A stretch of DNA of 64,000 nucleotides, from positions 2,881,474 to 2,945,473 of the forward strand of contig JAMKCF010000018.1 of the NCBI GenBank assembly GCA_023634235.1. Direction: 5' to 3'. The translations under genes were made by a program, and so were the position numbers. The notes under the pieces were generated by a model. The model was not told the origin of the DNA and made no database searches. It saw nothing but the letters and a program-made list of their open reading frames with translations. This document shows positions 1-59,400 of this stretch, in pieces; position 1 is the first letter of the stretch, and each line of letters begins with the position of its first letter. The stretch is from Pisaster brevispinus. Its lineage: Eukaryota; Echinodermata; Asteroidea; Forcipulatida; Asteriidae.

Positions 1-289
1 CTGGCGTTTCATCCCTAGCAGAGTTGTTCTGGAAAGCTAAATGACAACCCAACAGACATAAACAGGTATACTGGTGTAGTAGAGGCTGTCAAGTGGAAAG
101 AAATAGAAAGAGAGAGAGAGGCAGAAAGCACATAGGAAAAAAGGAAAGGACAAGTTTTTTATCAGAATTCTGACCTTTTTATGTCAGTCTTTCTGGTATG
201 AACTTAATAATCAGTGAGCTCCAAGACTCAAAGTAATACATTTTTAATCAATATTGCCTTTCTCGTATTTCTCGTATTTCTCCCATCAG

Positions 290-44055
<43,766 letters not shown>

Positions 44056-44875
44056 AAGATGAAGAAGACCGACGAGTTACTGTGGCAGCTACAACAAACC
44101 CTTCACCCAGATAAATCTGGTTTGACAGCAGAGACAGGTTACCAGCCAAAAAGCAGTGTCACATACATTGGTTCTTGCTGGTTCCTTTCTTGGCGGAAAA
44201 GCTTGCTTAGCTATAATTCAACTTTTAAAATGCTAAGAACATTTTGCTAAGCATAAATGTTAACCAGCCAAAATGCTATGTATTGTATATTGACTGTGAC
44301 TGGTTCTCTGTTTATTTGTGCTCAGCAAACAAATTTGGTAAGCGATTTTCTTTCTTCTGCTTTGCAGCCAAAGTTGGTTCCCTACGAGAACTCCATCACT
44401 TATCCCAAGATTGTTTGAGGAAATATCTAAAATGATAAAAAAAATTCATGGGCTTTCAATCCTGTCCTCGGTCAAAATTTCTTGCTACTTTTTGTCCTCA
44501 TTTTGCCGCTCTTGCACATGCAAAATATGTCTATTTAAATTTATTCACTACTATAAATATTCATAGCTTGTGTGTACTATTTCATTGGTTGTCTGGTATT
44601 TATGGCCTTGATTATTCCAGTGTCTGTCTTGTGTATGCAAATGAAGCAGTTGCTGAAAGCTGTAAGACAGATTGAAGGGAAGATATTCTTCTTAAAAATC
44701 AGAAACTTATTGTACTTTCAACCCTCCTACTCTTGTGACATTTTCAGTGAGTTAATCAGCCAATTAAAACTATTCAACTGCTTGGGTGGGTCTTGTATGG
44801 TGGCACAACTACATTTATACACAGAACTACCGGTAACTGTATAAATGTGTGAACTGTGTTGCTGATTTCAATATA

Positions 44876-45252
44876 TTTAATGGTCAAACGGTAGGAGGGT
44901 TGGTTGTGAACTGTGTAGATGCATTCGTCACATGATATCATACTGCAGGCTGGCATAGTTTAGCAATCACTGAGAACCACAGTGGGTGATATTGAATGGT
45001 CAGACAGTAGGAGGGTTGACTGTGTACTGTGTATGCATTCATCACATGATATCATACTGCAGGCTGGTATAGTTTATTCATCGTTTAAGACCACAGTGGA
45101 TAATATTGAATGGTCCAATAGTAGGAGGGTTGGCTGTGTACTGTTTAAATGCATTCATCACATGATATCCTACTACAAGCTTTCATAGTTTATCAATCAT
45201 TCAAAACCACAGTGGATGATGTTGAATGGTCAGACAGTAGGAGGGTTGACCC
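44876..45252 (+). repeat. ~115-bp tandem repeat, over three copies
   Basis: gtaggagggttg recurs at 44891, 45007, 45121 and 45237. Each unit carries cattcatcacatgatatca and tgcaggctggcatagttta-like sequence. Confidence 0.92.
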
Positions 45253-46210
45253 CCCAAAAAGAGAGATGCTGCTGACATATCATGTGCCTCCCCCCTGCTT
45301 CACCCGTTCCATTGATCACACTTTTGTGTAAATAGGACGTTCTGGCCTTTACTTTAAAGACTTTCACCTCATCTTGTATCTGAATGTACAAAGCAGACTT
45401 TTGTATTTTTCTATTTGCGTTTGCCGTTCACAGTTTTATTTATTTACAGCTGTACGTTGTGAAGAGCATATACAGGAAGGGAGAATAAAAGAGAAAGTTG
45501 TTCTAATCAGAAAGGGCACTTTTAAAAATGTACAAAAATACTTAAACCTTACTCCTATAAACAGGATTTAATGAGAAAGTACATTTAGTTGTGTGACCCC
45601 CCCCCCCCACCCCGATGTTTTTTTGTGAAGGAATTTTGTTCTAAATTTGATTTACAGTGATTTTAAAATCATGTCAACTGCATTGCCCCACTTTCTGCAA
45701 TTTATTTTTCATCTTTTTACCAATGACAGATTGTCAACTTTGATCCCTGACTATTGGTGGCGCTTGGCGCCAAAACCAGGCACTTTTCAAAACTTGAAAC
45801 TGTGTATATTTACTCATCACATAATTGAGTATATAGGGCCTATCAGATAAGTATATCTCAAGATTGTAGAATGGTTAAGACGTCATATCACATTGATATC
45901 ATGACTGATGTTTCGGTTGTCTTCACTTTTAATTACGTTGAACTATTCCAGTAAAATTGCCTGATTTGGTGTAGACTGTCACATTTTTACTGCAGCAAGT
46001 TGAGCAGTGATTATTTTGACTAATTAAATGTGCTTTGTTTCACTTAACAACGCCCCTAAACAACTCAAAAGGGAAGGTTTTGCTCAAGTGATAGGTGATA
46101 GATTTTCTGCGCGGCGATGACAACTTTTGAAAACTACAGGTTTGGTTTGAATTTGCCGATAACATTTATTTGAGGAAAGTTTTGTATGAGGTTTATGGGG
46201 TCACTACTAA

Positions 46211-46435
46211 AGGTCAAGTAAAGAATGTCTGAAGATCATGTATGGATGCCCTCAAGGTCAAAAGGGCATTCCTAGAAGGTCAGTGTTTTCTGCTGGTCAT
46301 TGAGAGATCAGTTATAGACTGCCGTAAGGTCATTTAAAGGTCAATCACAAAAACCTGGAGGTCATTAAAGGTCACTCAAAGCATCCATATTCATTTTTTT
46401 ATTTCTTTGTTGATATCTTTGACCTTTGGCTAACT
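46211..46435 (+). promoter_or_regulatory. cluster of AGGTCA nuclear-receptor-type half-sites
   Basis: AGGTCA at 46211, 46255, 46277, 46327, 46338, 46359 and 46369, and its complement TGACCT at 46430. The pair 46327/46338 is a direct repeat with 5-bp spacing (DR5) and 46359/46369 is DR4. These spacings fit retinoid and thyroid/LXR-type receptors respectively; function is inferred only. Confidence 0.4.
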
Positions 46436-46889
46436 CATAATTTACATAATTTATATCTTCACAGTATTAATAATCTCTGTATTTAATTACTGCATTGTCC
46501 TCTGTATCAAAATAAATGTAAATATATGTAAGAAAGAAAACTATTTGCTGTGTTTTGTGACATCGGTGTAAAAATACGACAATTAAACAAATAAATGCAA
46601 ATGTGCTGCTAGGACCAACGGCATAAAGTGTGTGGTTGTCTTCATTTACGACGTCAGCACGTGCTTCTGTGCATTTTCCATAGGTTAAGAGTGATTGTTT
46701 TACACATTTGTCTACAATTTTGTTGCTGTTTATCTTAATGTGTTATTTACTTTGAGCCTATTTGTTTGTATAATTAATTAAGTTAATTAATCATGTTGTT
46801 ACATCATCTACTGTTGACAATTGACATAGCGATTTTGTATTCAAAAGATGCTGGCAGAGTTTTTCTCCTGCCCCCTCCTGACCAAATCT

Positions 46890-47185
46890 TTACCCCCCCC
46901 CCTGTCGGTTGACACCCCCCCCCCCCCGTTTGTTGGTTTGAGTATTCATGCTTTTTAAATTTGCTAAATGCTCTTGTTCAATTGTACTTTTATTGACAAT
47001 GACATAGTATTGCTTAATCTCCTGATGACGACTAGAGCACACTCGTCGAAACGTAGAGGAATTTGGAAAGCAAGACCAGTTTATCTTAGCATACCATGCC
47101 TGATATGGGGTGCAGAGGGTAACCCCCCCCCCTAATGTTCCAATACTTTAATACACTATTTTCCTATCACAGACGTACACCCCCC
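46890..47185. repeat. several long C-tracts
   Basis: Four C runs of about eight to fifteen bases near 46895, 46913, 47125 and 47170 (G-tracts on the - strand). Confidence 0.8.
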
Positions 47186-47701
47186 CCCCTCTTAAAAACT
47201 CTCAAGAACCGTTATGAGATTCCAAGCACACCATGCCCCATATTGAGCACCAACTGTTTCCAGTGAAGCTGAACACATTCATGGTGCACTGGAAAGTTTT
47301 AAAAACCTAACATTTATGTCGCTCGTGCAAAGCCTACACTTCATCAACACATAATTGAGAGCTTGTCTTTGTTTTAACTCCTTATCTTTCGTTGACATTT
47401 TTGTCGATGCTTCCTGTGAACTCTGAGTCACATGAAAACCGCCCGCCCCCTGGGTCGTCAGTTTTCAACCAACCCACTCAATTTTGTTTAAATCACTGAC
47501 TGGCATAAACTCCCCTTTCCGGTGGACCTTGTTAAAACACAAAATTTCCTCCGAAGGCCTCGGAGAAATAAAATCATGTTTTCTCTAATAGATAGTGATA
47601 GATTTCATATTTTTGTCAGCCGTTTTAATAACTAATGTTGTCCTTAAAATCTCATTCCATATTTTTGTGACGGTTTCTTTCATTCCTACAAATTTTGTTC
47701 A

Positions 47702-48127
47702 TCAACAAACAAGGTCATGTCGGAAAAGTCCCACATCGTTGCACATTGTAGAGAATAAACAATGAACTTTCCACGTAAGGTTTTAACTAAAAATAGCTGG
47801 TAAAGTTTACAAGTGTCGCATAAATGAACGGAATTAAAAGAATATTACATTTTTTTGTTGTGACCTTTCAATATTTATTCAAAACGAGAGTAATATCTGT
47901 CTCAAAAATTCATCATGAATGCACAATAATGTGAAGTTTGACCTTTTCATTGACAAGGGAACTGTAACGGTCATCTGTCTGGAAATTTATATATTATTAA
48001 TAACGATAATAAAACCAAGTTTTTTAGCGCCTTGCAAACTACACAAAGCGCTTCACATTAAACACATAAAAACACGCTAGACTAAGCAACATCGATGTGT
48101 GACTTTCCCGACATGACCTTGGTTCAA
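47702..48127. mobile_element. 426-bp inverted-repeat element
   Basis: aaggtcatgtcggaaaagtc near the left end and its complement gactttcccgacatgacctt at the right give ~36-bp terminal inverted repeats with few mismatches. Interior includes a SINE-tail-like tagcgccttgcaaactacac. Confidence 0.75.
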
Positions 48128-48769
48128 CGAAATTTGTAGCAGTTTAACAAAACCGTCCCCAAAATATTGGAATGAGATTTAAAAAATATGTTGGATGTAT
48201 CATATCAAGTTTTATGTTAGATACAACAACCCCCTGCGTCATGTGTGTCATGTACGACCCCTTTCTCAAAATGTGCCGGTGGAAAAACCGCCCCCAGCGG
48301 CAGAAATCAGTTACGATGGCACTTAACTATCCCCCTCCTCATATTTGGAGCTACCTTCAGCAGCCAGATGCCGTGTCTTGACCTTGCTGTGAACCCTCCT
48401 CAACTTTATTTCAGGTTCCAAGAAACTTGATTCAATAACCTGATGTTGGACATCACCAACACCCACGTTCCGCCCCCATCCAAAAACAGTATTTTATTTA
48501 AATATGCAACCCACTCTGCTCCCTTGTGAACCCCCTTCTACAATATAATTTCCCCTCTTCTCCTTACACCTTCCGATACCAAGGTCCCCCACCCACTCTT
48601 CAAATCAACCACCCCGATTCACTCTTTTATAAAGTTGCAGTTACACAATTTAAATCTCAGTTTGGGTTTGTTGTTCAACCTTCTGAACGACAAACAATTT
48701 TATTTCAGAGTTTGGCCCGATAAATCACTATTGTTCTTTAAAAAAAAAGAATTGTTCCGAAGTAAAGCC

Positions 48770-48777
48770 TATAAAAG
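48770..48777 (+). promoter_or_regulatory. TATA box of the collagen/C1q gene
   Basis: TATAAAAG, about 265 bp upstream of a consensus splice donor (g|gtaagt at 49035) and ahead of the coding exons. Implies transcription starting near 48800 and a non-coding first exon of roughly 48800-49034. Confidence 0.55.
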
Positions 48778-48799
48778 GGACGACCGGCGGCAACGCAAG

Positions 48800-49034
48800 C
48801 AAACCCATTATTATTTCATATCCGGTCGGGCCAGGGTGAATACGAGTGCACTGTTTCGAGAAGATTAGGAGTGGAACTGCTTTTTGCGGGAACCTCATTT
48901 CAGATGAGTAAAGGTCGACATCACTCGACAAATCCAGTCATCGGGTGGAATAACTCAAGAAGGAATTGTATCTGCATTGTAGGTAGAAAAGAGCATCAAC
49001 CATTTCTTCAAGAAGACGTATCCTGCTTAGCTTG
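48800..49034 (+). other. inferred 5' UTR exon of the collagen/C1q gene
   Basis: Lies between the TATA box and a strong donor gtaagt; the first coding exon starts after an acceptor (gtcaccag) at 49525, five bases before its ATG, so an upstream non-coding exon is required. The exact 5' end is inferred. Confidence 0.5.
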
Positions 49035-49457
49035 GTAAGTTTGTTTTTTTTCGAGACGCAAGTTTATTAAAATTTGGCTCAATTTGAAAAGAAGAAGTCA
49101 AAAACAATGTGTGAGTTTCGTTGCAAGAGGTGTATGGTTTGAAGCAAGTTGAATCAACTACTACAGCCGGATGGTACTTATTTGTTTGTTGGTATATACA
49201 TGTATACCTATTATTATTTTATATAAGACAACGTATGTCCTAATTTTCTTCATGGAGTTCAAAGATTTGCTCTATGTCTTTGTTTCACGAAACTTTCCTT
49301 GTACGTAGGCCTATAAAATTCTCATATAAATTGTCATTTATTTTGCTTTTTATTATTTGTTTCTTTGTGGGGTTTGGGGTTGGAGGTATTAACCTCGTAT
49401 CCAATTTGACCATCTTCTTATTTTTTATAATAAAAGGAATAAGCCTATGGGTTGTAA

Positions 49458-54399
<4,942 letters not shown>

Positions 54400-56326
54400 A
54401 ATCATTGTCTGATTTCCTGTTGAACCAATTCATTCCCAAATAATCATCACAATCATCTTGATTGAGTTGTTTTGGGCGACTATAAATATCCCTGTGTTTT
54501 ATTTGGCTCCCAAAGTGACCAGTGGTAGCAGACTGCTGAGTTCTGATCACGATGTTCCAACAACCATGTTCTGATAAACCCCCGTGATTTAAAGCCTAGG
54601 TTAAGGGTCAAGGGTTAAGCTACAGACAACAATTGAGTCCAAAACGCAATTAAATATATAAACTTAGGCTTTTATTCTCGTTTGCACTTTTTCATTTGCA
54701 CATGTTTCACAAAATGTGATGGCACATTGAAATTGATTTCATGTTGATGCTACACACAGGCCCTTACTGAACCACCTGTTTGAAGGCTTTTCAAAGCAGC
54801 GTTTTTAAAGTAACTAACAGAGCCTGAGTGGATGCCGTGGTTTTCGAAAAGGGCCATAGCTCCCTAGCACAAAATCTTTCCACCAATGATTCTTTATAAA
54901 TTCAGGAGGACTCATTTATTATTACATATTTATATTCAGATGGAATTAGGAACAGAAGTCAAAATAACGCAGATGTATTTTATTTCTTTAGGAGATCATT
55001 CATTTCTTCATTCATCATCAACATACACAGGTGTGGCTACCATTGTTGACTATTTTTGTTTCAGTCCAAATGTCTTGCAAAATAGTATGAAACAAAATGT
55101 TTGTTTTGTTTTACAAATGCTTATTAGAACATTGGGAAAAAGTCAATTCGAGACGTTCACTTTGAGCTTTTTAGTTGAATGGGAGTAGGTCAAAATGTGT
55201 ATTTTGTGGCGGTTAAAGGCAAAGTATACCTTCGGTTTTTGGAATCGTTCATAACCACATTATTTTGAACTGAAATGATTCTCAAAATGCATTATAATTT
55301 CGAAAGCTGCTGTTCTTCTAACCAAGTAAGTTTTTATTGCCATTAATTTTTCGAGTGATTACCAGACGTATTTTGGTGTAAGAAAAAAAATGGTTGCTAT
55401 GGTCTCTAAAGAGTTAATCAACCTGCCAGATTCAGTCTCTCCTAATTATAGCAATTTATTTCCTCTAAGGTTAAACAACCATCAAAGCTGATTTATTCAC
55501 TTTGTTTAAGTAATATTTAATTTTTTGCAATTCTCGATAAAGATTTAAATGAACAACAATAAACTATTAGAAATGCTAATGTTGATGCAAGTAAGTAGAG
55601 TACTAGTTAAATGGCATTTGAACAAAATGAAGAAACATTTTTTGTGTTTTCTTTAAAAAATTTAAAATAAAAAAATGCTTTTTGTTGGATTTGAAAATGT
55701 GTGCATAGTTTTTTCTGTATGAAGTGCTTCAGCTTGTGTTGCAACGATGACAGAAATACATTACTGAAAATTGCAAAGCAATTTATTGGGGAAGTTTTCA
55801 ACCAAAAGCTCACTCGATTTGGGATCCTTACTATTCTCATTTGGAGGAGGCAGTTGTGGTAGTAATATATCCCCATTGGAGTAGTTAAGTTGTTTTATTC
55901 AGCCACGGATTTCCCGAACGGGGAACACAGATCCTTTCTGGGAGAAGAAAGGTTCAAAATCTACAATACTAAAATGCAAAATAAGACTCCCCCAAAATAA
56001 CGAAATTAACACTTTGTGATAAAATTCTTATCGAAATTTTTAGGCAATAAAAATAAAAAACAAGAGAAATGAAATACGTGAAAATAAATGTTAAAATGAC
56101 TTGAATTGAGTTTATGTTGCTATAAGGACAAAATTTATTGTACTTTCCCTCTCTGGCAAGATCAACCTCAGTCCATCAAATCAAAATAAATAACACAAGG
56201 AAATAAAATAGTCACTGCGTTTACTTCTCTCCACAATGGCGTTGTAACAGATGGCACTGTTGGAGGACAATGTCTCATCGTGGGACATGGGGGGAGAGGA
56301 TAGCAGGATCAAGTCAAGAGCTGCTG
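54400..56326. other. convergent intergenic interval (C1q and SPT2 3' ends)
   Basis: Holds the two 3' UTRs. Polyadenylation-type hexamers: ATTAAA at 54649-54654 and AATAAA at 55558-55563 (+), and TTTATT at 56134-56139 (AATAAA on -). A deleted foldback E lies at 55213-55370. No coding signal. Confidence 0.55.
55213..55370. mobile_element. foldback E, internal-deletion copy
   Basis: Starts at TTAA with aggcaaagtataccttcgg and contains gctgctgttcttctaaccaa, the complement of the 5' arm of 26979-27348; the middle is missing. Confidence 0.65.
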
Positions 56327-56417
56327 TTACCTCTTCTTCTTCTTTTGAGCGAGACGTTTATTCTCTTCCTTTTCTCGTCTGATGTCTTCAAGATCTTCCA
56401 TCATTCCGATCCGAGAG
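56327..56417 (-). CDS. spty2d1: spty2d1 exon 6 (C-terminus)
   Basis: 91 nt including TAA. Encodes SRIGMMEDLEDIRREKEENK and RLAQKKKKR. Acceptor tccacag. Confidence 0.95.
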
Positions 56418-59400
56418 CTGTGGAAGAAAGAAAGATCAGTGATAAAACATCTTGGAATGTGATAACAAGAAGATGAAAAATTTATACGATTAAAAAACCA
56501 CGGGGAAATTTAGGTAATCAAATGTTCTTATGTTGTGTCGATTGATAAAAGTAGAATCCAAACGAAGAAAAAGAAAAGGTCAGGAAGTGTAAGCTGGAAC
56601 AGAAGTGGACTGGCTTTGGTCCAAAGATGAACTATAACTGCCACTGCAGGATGGTGATGACATGGATCCCTGCGGGCAGGAGCAAAGAGGGACGCCTGAG
56701 CACAAAATGAGCACAGTATAGAGAAAGAAAGGGGACAACTTGGACGGTGGTCTAAGAGTGAGGCCAAAGTTTTGGCCCAAAGTTGTTGTCACCTTACTCC
56801 AATGGTACTTCTAACCCATTCTTAAACTCTTCTTCACACAATCATGTTTTGAAAGTCAAAATTGTCCTAGTCTTTAGTGTCATATTTGTTAAATTCAAAA
56901 GGCCCTTAAATCCAAAACAGCTATATCAGAAGAAAAACTTTGAACCCCACAGAAAAATTGTCTAGCAAAATTCATATCCATCTTTCTCAAGCGTATACTT
57001 TCGGGGAGATGTATAAACAATAAACTGACGCGCCCCAAAATATGTGAAAGCTAAATTTATACAAATTGTTGTAAGAATGTCCATAACTGATGAAAAGTAA
57101 ACAATTAAGTCTAAGAATGTTTTAGGATTTTGATCTTGAAACATACCTTCTGGCCTCTTCTTTCTGGATTTCTCGATAACTTGCCTCCATGTTCTTCAGC
57201 GCATAGTCACTCTCATAACCATACCTTGGGAGATAAACAAAACTCGAGTAATGTACTTAAAGGTCTCACACAGGATTGGTAGAGCTGACAAAGTAGTCGC
57301 AGACAGTGTTCATGTTTTGTGTGATCAAGCATATTTCACATGAAATAAACCTGTGAAAAGATGGGCTTAATCTGTTGTGTGAATCAGGAGAAAATAGTGA
57401 AAAGCAATCGCAATTTATAGCATGTAAACAAATTGTCCTTAATTTTTGTTGTAACAGCTGAAGTAAACTATTGACATGTTTTTAGGTTTTCAGATAACGT
57501 TTTTCTGAATAATGACTTTTCAGAGGAAACAGAAAAAAGGTCCTAGCATGACCTTCTGGTAATCATTGGAACCAGTTTGTGTAAAGTGGGTTTGGATAAC
57601 AGAGGAATTAAGTCCAGTTACGGACAGGAAAGGCATTTAATTGCCACTTAACGACCCATCAAGCTCATTCAGGGCTCGAACTTGGGGTAAAATTCCACAA
57701 GACTGCAGGGCTTGTTGCTAAACATGAGAAAGAGCTTTCTACACAGTTAAACATGTAAATTGCACTATTAAGAGAAGATTTACAATGTATCTCATTATTT
57801 TGTCTTGATACTGAACAGAATTGTACTAGACTCGAGGTCAACATCTGAACACCATTTCTTTCTGTTAAAGATATTACATAGTGGCTATTATTCAATTAAA
57901 AAAACACAAGACCGCCGGACTTGTCAGGTCATGAGTTATCTGGCCGGAGGCGAAAATCACTGGCCTCGGGCCGGCGGTCCAGTGTCAAATTCGAGCCCTG
58001 CTCATGAGGAGTATGCAACACCGGTGAAATTGACAATGATTTCAGATACTTAATTTCAGATAATCAAAGGAATGATCATCTTTTGAAACTGTTAAGAATC
58101 TCTGTCTTACTTTGATTTGTCGTATCCAAATATCTCCTTGATGTAGTGGGATACGTCCTCCCCTCCCTCCTCCTCCAAGGGCGTGTCATCGATGAAACCA
58201 TCCTCCTCGTAGTCGCTTTCTTCGTCGCTAAGGAGGCGGCCTCGCTTGGCATGGAAAGATGGAGCAGCTGACACTGGGGAAACCAAAAATAGAGTTGAAA
58301 TTTAACAGCATAGAAGTTGGGTGAGGAGAGTATCCAAGATAATTTGTGGAGGTGTTTACTTCCAAACAGCACCTTGGTTGGTGCTCCTTGAAATTGTTGT
58401 GTCAAGCGTAAAAATGTTTCTTAATTTTGCTACATTTTCATCAACATACAGCACCATTTGGTATGTGTGTACGCGTACATGTCCAGGATTGTTTTAGTTA
58501 CATACCAGGCCTGGAATTTCATTGTTGAGAGGGCAAGGCCATTTTCATTTTGCCAAGGGGCACTTCCATTGGGAAATCTTAAAGTCTATGGGAAACTTTT
58601 GAAGGGGCACCAAGGCCAAAACAAGGACAACAGAGGCGACTCTGTTTAATTCCATGCCTGATCTTTATTCTTTGTTTTTCCACAATAAAGGGCACCCTCC
58701 ATTGGAATGTTTTAAGGGTCACCAAGATAATGGACCTTATGCAGCAATCGACCTCACGCCACCATCTTAGAGGTATCCGATGATGTAACAATGGAAAATG
58801 CAAATCTTTGTATGCGCAGCGCACAGCATGAGGCAATGAGCAACCTTCTTTTGACCTCTTGTGAGGGCGCCCTACTTCAATAATGTCCTGTGCGTAAGGT
58901 CAATTACATGTACCACGGGCATGCAGGTAACTACCTCCATTGCCTTCAGGAAGTATCAGGGCCGACTTTATAGAAGACTCTAGAGGGATCTACGATGGCA
59001 TGAAAGGTAGGGAAACGGGACAAGGGATGGGAAAGAAGTGGTTGATTGCACCAAGGTAAGAAACAGGAAAAAAGAGTTGTGATTAACAGCCATATAATCA
59101 CCTGGTCTTTTCCTCGGCATCTGCTGACCCATAGAGGGAGCCCTTCTGTCTGAACCTGGTTGCGGTCTGCCGCTGGAGGGCACTCTTTCAAAGTACTTTT
59201 CCATTTTACTCTGACGTTTCGGCTCAGGACGTCGATCTGAAACTGGACGGGGTCTGTGACCTGAGGGGACTTCATCATAATACTGATTAACTGTGGTTTG
59301 AGTCAGAGTCATGGGTGGTTTTTTCCTCTCCGGCGTCTGTTGCACTCGTCTCTCTTGGTTATTTGGGACGCTTTTTGATGAGCTGCCGGCACTTTTGTGT

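Larger units (their letters stand above)
44056..46620 (+). other. CKAP5 3' UTR and flank
   Basis: Follows the CKAP5 stop. AATAAA hexamers occur at 45484-45489, 46511-46516 and 46590-46595; which is used cannot be told. Holds part of a foldback A-like sequence (44130-44180), a ~115-bp tandem repeat and an AGGTCA cluster. Confidence 0.6.
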
